A stretch of DNA of 64,000 bases, taken from assembly GCF_019455385.1 (NCBI RefSeq), contig NZ_JACOFR010000005.1, forward strand, positions 62,001 through 126,000, given 5' to 3'. Below are positions 33,212-42,496 of the stretch, one piece after another; within the stretch, counting starts at the first letter, position 1, and every line of letters begins with the position of its first letter. Origin of the DNA: Bradyrhizobium sp. BR 10289 (GTDB lineage: Bacteria > Pseudomonadota > Alphaproteobacteria > Rhizobiales > Xanthobacteraceae). The position numbers and the translations under genes are program-made. The notes beneath the pieces were generated by a model. That model saw only the letters and a list, made by a program, of their open reading frames with translations, was not told the origin of the DNA and did no database searches.

Positions 33212-34753
33212 TCAGATTGCCTTATTGCCCTCGGAGATCGCGTCCCGGCAGCTCCGGAGCGTCTGCTCTTGCGTCCCGGATGCATCGATGCTTGCCCAAC
33301 CGATGTGGCCGATATTATAGTGCTCCTGCTGCGCGGCAACCTCTTGCGTGGCGTCGGATGCGTCTCCCCGACGGCTTCCGATTCGCGCCTGGCGCGTGGC
33401 GAGGTCCGCAATCAGGAATAATCCACGCAGTGGCACGTTGCATTCGCGGGCCAGGTCGGCAAGTTCGTCCCGTTCGGACTCGCGTGCAAAGACAGCGTCG
33501 ACGATTGCGGAATGGCCTTGTGCCAGCACCTCTCGGGCGCGATGCAACAGCACCTCGTAGACCTGTGCCGTCACCTCGGGCCGGTACGTGGAGGGTGGCA
33601 GCCGGTCGGTGTGTGCCACCCGAAACAGCTGCTTGCGAATGACGTCGCTGCGTAGCACGACGGCTCCTGGTTGCGGCGCGATGTCGGGTGCGAGCGCACG
33701 GGCGAGGACGGATTTGCCGGTGCCGGATAGTCCGCCAACCGCGATCAGGCGCGGCGCGGGTGGGCGGATCAGATCCAAGGCGAGATCGAAATAGCGGCGT
33801 GCGTGGCGAGCAACACGGGTTTGGTCGGCATCGGGCCGGGCCAGGCGTGCCAGCGTCACCTGGGCGCGGATGCCGGCGCGAAGCGACATGAACAGCGGCA
33901 GGACGGAGAGCGCGTCGAGATTTTCGGCCGGTGTGCAGGCCAGATATTGGTTCAGGACGATGTTGGCTGCGACGCGCTGGTCGTGATGCAGCAGGTCCAT
34001 CAGCATGAAAGCGAGGTCGTAGAGCACGTCGACGGTTGCGATTCGCGGGTCGAACTCGATGGCATCGAACAGGACGGGCTGATCGCCGATCGACACGATG
34101 TTGGCGAGATGCAAGTCGCCATGGCAGCGGCGCACGAAGCCCTGACGGCCGCGATCTTCGAGCAGTGGCTGCAGGCGCAGCAACATCGCGTGCGAGGCTT
34201 CGGTGAGCCGCTCGATCTCTTTAGCCTCGATATGGTTGCCCATTAGGAGGCCGTCGCTGTTCGCGACGATGAGGCCGGGGATGGAGGCAACCCATGCCTT
34301 GGCGTCGGCATGGGGCGCCGCCGCATGCGCCGCCGCGATGGCGTCAGCAGCAGCCGAGGCAAGGTTCGGATCCAGCGGGCCTGCTTTCGCCAGATGGTCC
34401 AGCGTGCGGCTTTCGTCAAAGCGCGACATCTCGACCGCATACTCGACCGGCCGGCCGCTTCCGTCGACCTTCAGCGACCCGTCCGCTTCTTCGGTGATGG
34501 CGACCACGCGGTGGTAGATCTGCGGCGCCAGCGGCCGGTTGATCCTGATCTCCTCCTCGCAGGCAGCCTTGCGTTTCTCCAGCGTCGAATAATCGAGGAA
34601 CGGAAACCGGACGGCCCGCTTGATCTTCAGCGCGCGGGGCCCGTCGAGAAAGACCGAAGCCGCATGCGTATCGATCCGCCTCACTTCCGGATGGTTGTCG
34701 GAATCGGTGAGCGCCGCAAAGATCCGGTTCTGGGTCGCGGAATCGTCTGTCAT
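33212..34753 (-). CDS. Aminoglycoside-phosphotransferase-like kinase fused to P-loop AAA domain
   Basis: 513 residues from the ATG at 34753. The N-terminal half has an APH-like region (FVRRCHGDLHLANIVSIGDQ, then VLFDAIEFDPRIATVDVLYD), the HGDLHxxN catalytic loop and the D-F/Y metal motif. The C-terminal half has a P-loop GGLSGTGKSVLARALAPDIA and an adenylate-kinase-like tail (FLIADLATRQARIGSRRG). Bifunctional proteins of this layout are known but their substrates are not well defined. A FixK/FNR box is 90 bases upstream. Confidence 0.8.
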   Translation of the reverse strand: MTDDSATQNRIFAALTDSDNHPEVRRIDTHAASVFLDGPRALKIKRAVRFPFLDYSTLEKRKAACEEEIRINRPLAPQIYHRVVAITEEADGSLKVDGSGRPVEYAVEMSRFDESRTLDHLAKAGPLDPNLASAAADAIAAAHAAAPHADAKAWVASIPGLIVANSDGLLMGNHIEAKEIERLTEASHAMLLRLQPLLEDRGRQGFVRRCHGDLHLANIVSIGDQPVLFDAIEFDPRIATVDVLYDLAFMLMDLLHHDQRVAANIVLNQYLACTPAENLDALSVLPLFMSLRAGIRAQVTLARLARPDADQTRVARHARRYFDLALDLIRPPAPRLIAVGGLSGTGKSVLARALAPDIAPQPGAVVLRSDVIRKQLFRVAHTDRLPPSTYRPEVTAQVYEVLLHRAREVLAQGHSAIVDAVFARESERDELADLARECNVPLRGLFLIADLATRQARIGSRRGDASDATQEVAAQQEHYNIGHIGWASIDASGTQEQTLRSCRDAISEGNKAI

Positions 34754-34836
34754 CCCTGCTGGCACGTCCCAATGCGTCGGAAGGCGATGCGGCCGCCAAC
34801 CCAATTTAATGCTTAGAATGCTGTCGCCGCCAGTCC

Positions 34837-34850
34837 TTGACTTCGATCAA
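34837..34850. promoter_or_regulatory. FixK/FNR box 1 in APH-kinase / UspA spacer
   Basis: TTGACTTCGATCAA, a TTGA-N6-TCAA match, centred ~90 bases from the minus-strand APH/AAA start. Confidence 0.65.
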
Positions 34851-34883
34851 TGCGCATCTCCCGGCCGGCAGAGTTGCCCGGGC

Positions 34884-34897
34884 TTGATGAGGATCAA
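34884..34897. promoter_or_regulatory. FixK/FNR box 2 in APH-kinase / UspA spacer
   Basis: TTGATGAGGATCAA, centred ~56 bases upstream of UspA, a position compatible with class II activation. Confidence 0.75.
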
Positions 34898-34946
34898 GCA
34901 TCCCCGAGAAAAGCCGGCCTATGCTGGTCGTTAAGGAGAACCCCCG

Positions 34947-35780
34947 ATGCCCATCAAGGATGTCTTTCTGCCGCTCGTCGGCCAGCCCCGGGGGCCAGCC
35001 CTTGCCGCGATCGAGAAATGCGTGGCTGTTGCCGCCGACCTCGGCGCCAGGATTTCTGCGCTCGCCCTCGAGGACGAGGTTTTCGTGCGTCCGAAGGTGA
35101 TGCTCCCTGATGATGCGGCTTCCGTTGCGACCGACGCCGCGGTTGCGGATATGCAGGTGCTCCTGAATACATTCACCGGTGCCACCGCCCGCGCCAACAT
35201 TCGCGCTCAAAGCCGATCGGCCAAGGTTCCTGCAGACCAGATCGCAGCGATCCTGGCCGAGCATGCGCGCTTCAGTGATCTCACACTGTTCCCTGTGAAG
35301 CCGCATGACAGCCAAACGGAGCACATCGTCGAAACGTTCCTGTTTGAATCCGGGCGGCCGGTGCTGCTGTGCCCGGAGCAGCATGCGGATGCGCTGCGTC
35401 CGGAATTCGAGACCATCATGATCGCCTGGGACCACTCCGCGCGCGCGGCACGCGCCGTTGGCGATGCGATGCCGATCCTTCAGGCGGCAGCATCGGTTCG
35501 CGTGCTGACCGTGACGGACGACAAGACCGACGCGATCGTGCAATCCGGAGCGGCTCTCATCAGCCATCTGAGGGAACACGGCGTCTACGCGTCGTTTGAG
35601 ACGGCGAAGGGCAGCGGCAGCTCGATCGGCAAGGTGCTCGGAAGCTGGGCAAATTCCAATGCCGTCGACGCGATCGTGATGGGCGCCTATCATCATTCGC
35701 GTCTGAATGAGATCGTCTGGGGTGGTGTGACAAAGACCGTCATTGGCCAGCCACCGTGCTGGGTTATGATCTCGCACTAG
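34947..35780 (+). CDS. Universal stress protein (UspA family, tandem)
   Basis: 277 residues, about twice the length of a single Usp domain. The N-terminal half has the ALDISA-like ARISALALEDEVF and the C-terminal half TIMIAWDHSARAARAVGDAM, then VDAIVMGAYHHSRLNEIVWG, which resembles the ATP-binding GxxGxS region (here GAYHHSRLNE). GTTKTV-like GGVTKTVIGQPPCWVMISH ends the protein. Regulation by the upstream FixK/FNR boxes fits low-oxygen stress roles of UspA paralogues. Confidence 0.85.
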   Translation: MPIKDVFLPLVGQPRGPALAAIEKCVAVAADLGARISALALEDEVFVRPKVMLPDDAASVATDAAVADMQVLLNTFTGATARANIRAQSRSAKVPADQIAAILAEHARFSDLTLFPVKPHDSQTEHIVETFLFESGRPVLLCPEQHADALRPEFETIMIAWDHSARAARAVGDAMPILQAAASVRVLTVTDDKTDAIVQSGAALISHLREHGVYASFETAKGSGSSIGKVLGSWANSNAVDAIVMGAYHHSRLNEIVWGGVTKTVIGQPPCWVMISH

Positions 35781-35833
35781 GCCTGTCGCGGCCTGATCGC
35801 CCAACCACCGGAACCGCCAGCGCGCATTTGTTC

Positions 35834-38527
35834 ATGTCCACTTATCGTTTGAAGAACCTGCTGTCGCCGCGTTCCGTGGCGCTCGTCGGGGCGAGCGCCC
35901 GTCCGGTCTCGGTGGGACGCGCCGTTCTGGAGAATATTCGCAACGCCGGATTCAAGGGACAGTTCGGCTTGGTCAATCCACGCCATGCCGAGATCGGCGG
36001 CGTCGCTTCGGTGAAGAGCCTGGACTGGCTGGGCTTCGTGCCCGAGCTCGTGGTCATCACCGCGCCGGCGCGGGAAGTTCCCGACATCATCGACCAAGCC
36101 GGGCGACGCGGGTCGGCCGGTGCCCTGATTGTCTCGGCAGGGCTCGGTCATGGACCGGGATCCCTGCAAGAGCAAGCCATCGCCGCAGCCCGCAAATACG
36201 GCATGCGACTGATCGGGCCGAATTGCCTCGGCATCATGATGCCCGGCGTCAGCCTCAATGCCAGTTTTGCCGCGCATATGCCGGGGGCGGGCAATCTCGC
36301 GCTGATCTCGCAATCCGGCGCGATCGCCGCCGGCATGGTGGACTGGGCCGCGCAACGCGGCGTCGGCTTCTCAGGCATCGTCACAATCGGCGACCAGATC
36401 GACGTCGATATTGCCGACCTGCTCGACTATTTCGCGATGGATCACAACACCCGCGCAATCCTGCTCTACATTGAGGCGGTCAAGGATGCGCGCAAGTTCA
36501 TGTCGGCGGCGCGAGCCGCTGCGCGAATCAAGCCGGTCGTTGTGGTGAAATCCGGCCGCATGGCCCAGGGCGCCAAGGCGGCCGCGACCCATACCGGAGC
36601 GCTCGCGGGCGCTGATGCTGTCTATGACGCGGCGTTCCGCCGCGCGGGCGTCCTGCGGGTCTCTGACCTCCGCGAGCTGTTCGACTGCGCCGAGACGCTC
36701 GGCCGCGTCGAATCGCCGGCGGGAAAGCGCCTGGCCATCCTGACCAATGGCGGTGGCATCGGCGTTCTCGCCATCGATCGGTTGGTCGAGCTCGGCGGAA
36801 TTCCAGCGTCGATCTCGACGGAAGCCCGTAAGAAACTTGACGACGTGCTGCCGCCGACCTGGTCCGGGGCCAATCCGGTCGACATCGTCGGCGATGCCGA
36901 TGCATCGCGCTATGCGGCGGCGCTGGAGCTGCTGCTCGCTGATCCCGACAACGACGCCGTCCTTGTTCTCAACGTGCAGACCGCGATCGCCCCGGCTGCA
37001 GACATCGCCGCAACCGCGACGGAGCTGGTCGGAAAATATCGCAAGCAGCAGGGCCGATGGGCAAAGCCCGTACTGGCCGCCTGGGTCGGAGCCGATCAAA
37101 ACATCATTCAGACGCTCTCTGACGCAGGCATGCCAAACTATCCGACCGAAGACGATGCGGTGCGGGGCTTCATGCATCTCGTGAGACACCGGGAAGTGGT
37201 GGAGGAGCTGAGCCAGGTTCCCCCCGCGATGCCCGATACGTTTGTGCCTGACGCACGGGCTGCGAGGCAGATCGTGGCCGCCGCGATTGCCGATGGCCGC
37301 AAATGGCTCGAGCCCGTCGAGATCAAGCATCTGCTCGAGGCCTATGACATCGCGATGGTACCAACCTATGCGGCCGCTGATGTCGAGCAGGCGGTGGCCC
37401 GTGCGAACGAGATATTTGCGCAAGGCGAGACCGTCGTGCTGAAGATCATGTCGCGCGATATCACCCACAAGTCAGACGTCGGCGGTGTCGTTCTGAACCT
37501 GACGACGCCCGACGCCGTGCGCTCAGCTGCCGCGGACATCCTCGCGCGGGCACGGAAGCTGCGCCCCGAAGCCCGCATCGAGGGCCTCATCGTGCAGGCG
37601 ATGGTCGTCAAGGCCAAGGCGCGCGAGCTGATCCTTGGTCTTGCCGACGATCCGACCTTCGGCACGGTCATCGTGTTCGGCCGGGGCGGCACGGCGGTGG
37701 AAATCATCAACGACAAGGCGCTGGCGTTGCCGCCATTGGACCTGCAGCTTGCCCGTGACCTGATCGGCCGCACGCGTGTGTCGCGCCTGCTGAAGGCCTA
37801 TCGTGACGTGCCAGCGGTGAAGGCCGACGCGGTCGCCATGGTGCTGGTCAAGCTGGCCCAGATGGCGGCCGATATCCCGGAGATCCGGGAATTCGACATC
37901 AACCCGTTGCTGGCGGACGAAACCGGCGTGACGGCAGTCGATGCCCGTGTCGCGGTGGGGCCGCCGCAGCGAAAATTTGCAGGCTCCGGACCTGCCAATT
38001 TCGCCGTTCGCGCCTATCCGTCGCAATGGGAGCGGCGCCTCAAGCTCAAGGATGACTGGCGCATCTTGGTGCGGCCCCTACGCCCCGAGGACGAGCCGAC
38101 CATCCATGAGTTCTTGCGTCACGTGACGCCTCACGACCTTCGCCTGCGCTTCTTCGCGCCGATGAAGGAATTTACCCACGAATTCATCGCGCGCCTGACC
38201 CAGCTCGATTATGCGCGCGCGATGGCCTTCATCGCCTTCGACGAGACGACGGGCGAGATGGTGGGCGTGGTCCGCCTTCATTCGGACTCGATCTACGAGA
38301 GCGGCGAATACGCGATCTTGCTGCGGTCCGATCTCAAGGGCAGGGGGCTCGGATGGGCCCTGATGCAGCTGATCATCGACTATGCGAGGTCGGAGGGGCT
38401 GAAGACCATCTCGGGTGACGTGCTCAAGGAGAACACCGTGATGCTCGAAATGTGCCGGCAGCTTGGCTTCGAGGTCAAGCCGGATCCGGCCGAGCCTGAT
38501 CTCTGCGACGTCCGGCTCAAGCTCTGA
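35834..38527 (+). CDS. Acyl-CoA ligase (ADP-forming type) fused to C-terminal GNAT (Pat-like)
   Basis: 897 residues from the ATG at 35834. Order: CoA-binding Rossmann domain (SVALVGASARPVSVGRAVLE), the succinyl-CoA-ligase-like region with ATHTGALAGADAVYD, an ATP-grasp domain (LKIMSRDITHKSDVGGVVLN, then EFDINPLLADETGVTAVDAR) and a C-terminal GNAT (LLRSDLKGRGLGWALMQLI). This is the layout of protein lysine acetyltransferases PatZ/Pka, which acetylate acetyl-CoA synthetase. Whether the ligase part is active is unclear; the HTG region is conserved. It follows UspA by 53 bases. Confidence 0.88.
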   Translation: MSTYRLKNLLSPRSVALVGASARPVSVGRAVLENIRNAGFKGQFGLVNPRHAEIGGVASVKSLDWLGFVPELVVITAPAREVPDIIDQAGRRGSAGALIVSAGLGHGPGSLQEQAIAAARKYGMRLIGPNCLGIMMPGVSLNASFAAHMPGAGNLALISQSGAIAAGMVDWAAQRGVGFSGIVTIGDQIDVDIADLLDYFAMDHNTRAILLYIEAVKDARKFMSAARAAARIKPVVVVKSGRMAQGAKAAATHTGALAGADAVYDAAFRRAGVLRVSDLRELFDCAETLGRVESPAGKRLAILTNGGGIGVLAIDRLVELGGIPASISTEARKKLDDVLPPTWSGANPVDIVGDADASRYAAALELLLADPDNDAVLVLNVQTAIAPAADIAATATELVGKYRKQQGRWAKPVLAAWVGADQNIIQTLSDAGMPNYPTEDDAVRGFMHLVRHREVVEELSQVPPAMPDTFVPDARAARQIVAAAIADGRKWLEPVEIKHLLEAYDIAMVPTYAAADVEQAVARANEIFAQGETVVLKIMSRDITHKSDVGGVVLNLTTPDAVRSAAADILARARKLRPEARIEGLIVQAMVVKAKARELILGLADDPTFGTVIVFGRGGTAVEIINDKALALPPLDLQLARDLIGRTRVSRLLKAYRDVPAVKADAVAMVLVKLAQMAADIPEIREFDINPLLADETGVTAVDARVAVGPPQRKFAGSGPANFAVRAYPSQWERRLKLKDDWRILVRPLRPEDEPTIHEFLRHVTPHDLRLRFFAPMKEFTHEFIARLTQLDYARAMAFIAFDETTGEMVGVVRLHSDSIYESGEYAILLRSDLKGRGLGWALMQLIIDYARSEGLKTISGDVLKENTVMLEMCRQLGFEVKPDPAEPDLCDVRLKL

Positions 38528-38536
38528 GCGCGCTGT

Positions 38537-39025
38537 TTAGGAGCGCGCTTCAGTCGACGTTTCAGCGGCGGTCCCCTTGGCCGACGTCCGCAGGCTTTTG
38601 ATGATAATAGCGATCAGCGGCACCAGCACCGGCACGATCGTGCTCAACGGATGATGTACCGCGTCCGACACCTGGGCCTGGAGCGCGCGTGCCTCAAGCT
38701 GAAGGGCCTCGATGGACGAGCCGTGAATTTCGTTGGCGAGTTCAATATCGCGGCCGGACGCAGGACGGCCGGCGATGACGAAGAGAATCGCCGCGATGAC
38801 GAAGTTGATCGCACCAAGGACGGCGGCCGCGGCGATTGCGCTCCAGATCTGAACGAGCGCAAAATAGGCCGACAACTCCAGCATCAAGAGCCCGAATGCA
38901 GCGATCAGCGCTGCAAAGGCGCGCAGGCCGAGGCCCATCAGGAGATGGCGCAGCCTGATGTCCGCGATGATCCTGTCGGAGCGCCACAGCACGCGCAGAT
39001 GTTTGACGACATTTTCCGTATTCAC
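38537..39025 (-). CDS. Holin-X-like membrane protein
   Basis: 162 residues with two long hydrophobic segments (AALIAAFGLLMLELSAYFAL and VLGAINFVIAAILFVIAGRP), a helical middle region (ALQLEARALQAQVSDAVHH) and a third C-terminal segment. This resembles the phage holin/actinobacterial holin-X-like family that is often paired with DUF883 genes. Its GTG start abuts the stop of the DUF883 gene with no spacing, so the two are translationally coupled. Function is not established. Confidence 0.7.
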   Translation of the reverse strand: MNTENVVKHLRVLWRSDRIIADIRLRHLLMGLGLRAFAALIAAFGLLMLELSAYFALVQIWSAIAAAAVLGAINFVIAAILFVIAGRPASGRDIELANEIHGSSIEALQLEARALQAQVSDAVHHPLSTIVPVLVPLIAIIIKSLRTSAKGTAAETSTEARS

Positions 39026-39301
39026 CTAGTGTCTCCTCAGCATGAAACCGACCACTACGCCGAGTGCGAAGGCCGCGGCGAGCGACGCGATTGGGCGGTC
39101 CGCGATGAGGCCCTGAAGTTGCTCCTGCTCGTCGCTGACGGTCTCGCCGAGCTCGGCCAGCGCGACCTTTATCTGGTCGGCCAGGGCTTCCGCCCGGTCT
39201 TTCGAGCTGTCGAACATTTCCTCGCCGGCGGTGCTCAAGAGGCGTGTGACGTCAACCTTCAATGCCCGCAATTCGTCGCCCATTCTGTCGCTGTCGAACA
39301 T
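39026..39301 (-). CDS. DUF883 (ElaB/YqjD-like) membrane-anchored protein
   Basis: 91 residues: a coiled, charged N-terminal helix (DELRALKVDVTRLLSTAGEE ... VALAELGETVSDEQEQLQGL) and one C-terminal membrane anchor (ASLAAAFALGVVVGFMLRRH). The G-x-x-x-G anchor and RR ending are the DUF883 signature; E. coli YqjD/ElaB bind ribosomes and inactivate them in stationary phase. A FixK/FNR box is 63 bases upstream, so it is probably induced in low oxygen together with the holin-X-like gene. Confidence 0.85.
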   Translation of the reverse strand: MFDSDRMGDELRALKVDVTRLLSTAGEEMFDSSKDRAEALADQIKVALAELGETVSDEQEQLQGLIADRPIASLAAAFALGVVVGFMLRRH

Positions 39302-39357
39302 GGATTTGATGCCTCCATTGAATGGACCGAACCTAGGACCGGCCGGCGGAACCGGGC

Positions 39358-39371
39358 TTGATTTGCGTCAA
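39358..39371. promoter_or_regulatory. FixK/FNR box (DUF883 side)
   Basis: TTGATTTGCGTCAA, centred ~63 bases upstream of the DUF883 start. Confidence 0.7.
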
Positions 39372-39394
39372 GAGACGGCGCCTCGGCATTGGTC

Positions 39395-39408
39395 TTGAGA
39401 CAGGTCAA
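39395..39408. promoter_or_regulatory. FixK/FNR box (Mla operon side)
   Basis: TTGAGACAGGTCAA, centred ~75 bases upstream of the MlaE-like GTG start. Confidence 0.65.
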
Positions 39409-39476
39409 ACCGGCCGCCACATGCTGGCCTAGAAATGGCGGCTGAATGGGGACCAATTGCCCCGATGAGGTGATGC

Positions 39477-40613
39477 GTGAACTCCGAACCGCTGCTGCTG
39501 GCCACGTTCTCCGGCGATGCGCTGAAATTGCGCCCGGAAGGGCCGTGGACCGCAGCCAACGTGTCGGCACTCGAAACGCTGTCCCGTTCGGTCGGCGCGA
39601 ATGTCGATCGATCCCGCGCTGTGACGCTGGATTTGTCGGGCGTCAGCGCGCTCGATACGCTTGGCGCCTGGGTTCTGGAGAAGCTGTCGCGCCGGGCCGC
39701 GTCGTCCGGCAGATCGGCGGAATTCGTCGGCGTCGCCGATCATTTCAGCGGCCTGATGGACGAAGTACGCCAGGTCAACCGTCATACGCCGGCGCCTGTC
39801 GCGGCGCAAAATCCGGTTCTGCTCAGGCTCGGCGATCTCGGCAAGTCCACGGTCGGCGCGGGCGAAGACATCACAATCTTCCTGCAAATGCTGGGCGCAT
39901 TGTTTATGGCCGTGATCGGCGTGCTGCGCCGGCCACGATCGCTGCGGCTGACCTCGCTGGTCTATCAGCTCTACCGTATCGGGTGGCAGGCCATTCCCAT
40001 CATCGTGCTGATCACCTTCCTGATCGGTGCGATCATCGCCCAGCAGGGATTCTTCCATTTCCGCAGGTTCGGCGCAGAGTCCTACACCGTCGACATGGTC
40101 GGCATCCTTGTGCTGCGCGAGCTCGGTGTGCTGATCGTCGCCATCATGGTCGCGGGGCGCTCGGGAAGTGCATACACGGCCGAACTCGGCTCGATGAAGA
40201 TGCGCGAGGAGATCGACGCGCTCTCGACCATGGGGCTCGATCCCATTGATGTCCTGATCCTGCCGCGCGTTGCGGCGCTCGTCATCGCACTGCCGATTCT
40301 GACCTTCATCGGCTCGATTGCCGCGCTTTATGGCGGTGGCCTGGTTGCGCAGTTCTATGGCGATATGGGGCCAGCGATCTACATCGCGCGGCTGCATGAG
40401 GCCATTTCCGTCACTCATTTCGAGGTAGGCATCCTGAAGGCGCCGTTCATGGCGCTGGTGATCGGGATCGTGGCCTGTAGCGAGGGATTGCGCGTTAAGG
40501 GCAGCGCCGAGTCGCTGGGCCGCCAGACCACGACGTCGGTGGTGAAGTCCATCTTCCTGGTGATCGTGCTCGACGGCCTGTTCGCGATCTTCTTTGCCTC
40601 GATCGGAATGTGA
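39477..40613 (+). CDS. MlaE-type ABC permease with N-terminal STAS-like domain
   Basis: 378 residues, GTG start at 39477 with AGGTG upstream. Residues ~15-105 look like a STAS domain (VTLDLSGVSALDTLGAWVLE); residues ~130-375 are the MlaE permease with the conserved FLIGAIIAQQGFFHFRRFGA, ELGSMKMREEIDALSTMGLD and several membrane helices. The permease belongs to MCE lipid transporters that move phospholipid or hydrophobic compounds across the periplasm. Fused STAS-MlaE proteins are known. It is the first gene of a three-gene operon. Confidence 0.88.
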   Translation: MNSEPLLLATFSGDALKLRPEGPWTAANVSALETLSRSVGANVDRSRAVTLDLSGVSALDTLGAWVLEKLSRRAASSGRSAEFVGVADHFSGLMDEVRQVNRHTPAPVAAQNPVLLRLGDLGKSTVGAGEDITIFLQMLGALFMAVIGVLRRPRSLRLTSLVYQLYRIGWQAIPIIVLITFLIGAIIAQQGFFHFRRFGAESYTVDMVGILVLRELGVLIVAIMVAGRSGSAYTAELGSMKMREEIDALSTMGLDPIDVLILPRVAALVIALPILTFIGSIAALYGGGLVAQFYGDMGPAIYIARLHEAISVTHFEVGILKAPFMALVIGIVACSEGLRVKGSAESLGRQTTTSVVKSIFLVIVLDGLFAIFFASIGM

Positions 40614-40615
40614 CG

Positions 40616-41383
40616 ATGGACGCGTCGCAAGAGGAGTTCGCAATCCGCGTCCGCGACCTCGTGGTTGGCTTCGGCCGGCAGACGGTGCTCGACCATCTGT
40701 CGCTCGACGTCCGCCGGGGTGAGATCCTCGGGCTCGTCGGTGCGTCCGGCGGCGGCAAATCGGTGTTGATGCGCACCATCATCGGCCTCATCCCGCGCCA
40801 GGGCGGGACCATCGAAGTCATGGGACAGCCGGTCGGCGGCCGCAAGGAAGGCGCCGCTACGACATGGGGCATCCTGTTCCAGCAGGGCGCGCTGTTCTCT
40901 TCACTGACGGTCCGGCAGAATGTCCAGTTTCCACTGCGCGAAAATCTCGTGCTGTCGCAGGAACTGATGGACGAGATCGCGATCGCCAAGCTGGAGATGG
41001 TGGGCCTGCAGGCGCGGGACGCCGACAAATATCCGGCCGAACTGTCCGGCGGCATGACCAAGCGCGTGGCGCTGGCGCGCGCCCTCGCGCTCGATCCGCC
41101 AATTCTCTTTCTGGACGAGCCGACCTCCGGCCTCGATCCGATCGCTGCCGGTGATTTCGACGCGCTGATCGGGACGCTTCAGAAGACGCTGGGGCTGACC
41201 GTGTTCATGGTCACGCATGACCTTGCGAGCTTGACCACCGTCTGCGACCGCGTCGCCGCGCTCGCCGACGGCAGGATCGTCGCGATCGGCCCGATGCGCG
41301 AATTGCTACAATCCGAGCATCCCTGGGTGCGCGCCTATTTCCACGGCAAGCGCTCGCAGATGTTGCAACACGAAATGAGATGA
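40616..41383 (+). CDS. MlaF-type ABC ATPase
   Basis: 255 residues from the ATG at 40616, 2 bases after the permease stop. Walker A GASGGGKSVLMRTIIGLIPR, Q-loop LFQQGALFSSLTVRQNVQFP, signature LSGGMTKRVALARALALD, Walker B ILFLDEPTSGLDPIAAG and the H-loop VTHDLAS are complete. SGGMTKR is typical of the MlaF branch. It drives the MCE lipid transporter encoded with MlaE and MlaD. Confidence 0.9.
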   Translation: MDASQEEFAIRVRDLVVGFGRQTVLDHLSLDVRRGEILGLVGASGGGKSVLMRTIIGLIPRQGGTIEVMGQPVGGRKEGAATTWGILFQQGALFSSLTVRQNVQFPLRENLVLSQELMDEIAIAKLEMVGLQARDADKYPAELSGGMTKRVALARALALDPPILFLDEPTSGLDPIAAGDFDALIGTLQKTLGLTVFMVTHDLASLTTVCDRVAALADGRIVAIGPMRELLQSEHPWVRAYFHGKRSQMLQHEMR

Positions 41384-41386
41384 GAC

Positions 41387-42490
41387 ATGGAAACCCGCGC
41401 GCCCTACGTGCTGATCGGAAGTTTCGTGCTGGCCGCGATCATCGCGGTGTTCGGCTTCGTTTATTGGCTGAACAACACCGGCGGCATCGGGCCGCGCACG
41501 TCTTACCACGTCCAATTCCAGGGACCGGTGCCGGGCCTCTTGGTCGGCGCCGGCGTGCTGTTCAACGGCATCCGAGTCGGCGAGGTGACCCAGCTCGGCC
41601 TTGCGACTGATAATCCGCGGTTCGTCAACGCAACGATCTCGGTGGCGTCCACCACGCCGGTGCGCACCGACACGAAGGTCGGGCTCGAGTTCCAGGGGCT
41701 GACCGGCGTGCCCGTGGTGACGCTGGAGGGCGGCATGATCGTCGCCAAATCGGGTGAGCCCCTGACCTTGATTGCGGAGGCCGGTGCTGGCCAGAGCATG
41801 ACGCAGGCCGCGCGCGATGCACTGCGTCGGGTCGACACCGTGCTGGAGGACAATTCCGGCCCGCTAAAGGACACCATCGCCAATTTCAGGACGTTCTCCG
41901 ACGGGCTCGCACGCAACACCGGCAAGATCGATGGCATTCTGGCTGGCCTGGAGAAAATGACCGGCGGCGGCACACCCGCGCAGAAGGTCACCTACGATTT
42001 GCGCACGCCGCAGAATCTCGGGCCGGCCGGCAAGACACTGTCTGCGTCGCTGGCCATCCCCGAGCCGACCGCGGTCGCAATGCTCCAGACCCAGCGCATG
42101 CTGTTCTCACCCAGCGGCGACAATCCGGGCTTTGCCGAATTCCTCTGGGCCGACAGCATTCCAAAGCTGGTGCAGGCGCGGCTGATTGACAGCTTTGAGA
42201 ACTACGACATCGCCCATGCGCCTTTGCGGACGAGCGACCTCGGGCAGGCGGACTACCAGCTCCTGATCGACATCAGGCGCTTCCGCATCGCCACCGACGG
42301 CGAAGCGCGAGTCGAGATCGGGCTGTCGGCGCGGATTGTCGACAAGAGCGGCAAGGTGGTCGCCTCGCGGCTCATCGAGACCAGCGAGAAGCTCGACAAG
42401 GTCGAGCCGGGCGCAGCTGTCACAGCGTTCGACACCGCCTTCGCCCGAATCGCCGGTGAGTTGATCGGCTGGACCGTGCAGGCGGTGTAG
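41387..42490 (+). CDS. MlaD/MCE substrate-binding protein fused to ABC auxiliary (PqiC-like) domain
   Basis: 367 residues. One N-terminal membrane anchor (LIGSFVLAAIIAVFGFVYWL), an MCE domain (~38-115; GPVPGLLVGAGVLFNGIRVG, then QLGLATDNPRFVNATISV), a coiled stretch with RRVDTVLEDNSGPLKDTIAN, and a C-terminal ~170 residues resembling the ABC-transport auxiliary PqiC/DUF330 domain (QADYQLLIDIRRFRIATDG). In Pqi systems PqiC is a separate lipoprotein; here it appears fused, which would tether both functions in one protein. It follows MlaF by 3 bases. Confidence 0.8.
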   Translation: METRAPYVLIGSFVLAAIIAVFGFVYWLNNTGGIGPRTSYHVQFQGPVPGLLVGAGVLFNGIRVGEVTQLGLATDNPRFVNATISVASTTPVRTDTKVGLEFQGLTGVPVVTLEGGMIVAKSGEPLTLIAEAGAGQSMTQAARDALRRVDTVLEDNSGPLKDTIANFRTFSDGLARNTGKIDGILAGLEKMTGGGTPAQKVTYDLRTPQNLGPAGKTLSASLAIPEPTAVAMLQTQRMLFSPSGDNPGFAEFLWADSIPKLVQARLIDSFENYDIAHAPLRTSDLGQADYQLLIDIRRFRIATDGEARVEIGLSARIVDKSGKVVASRLIETSEKLDKVEPGAAVTAFDTAFARIAGELIGWTVQAV

Positions 42491-42496
42491 GAGCGC

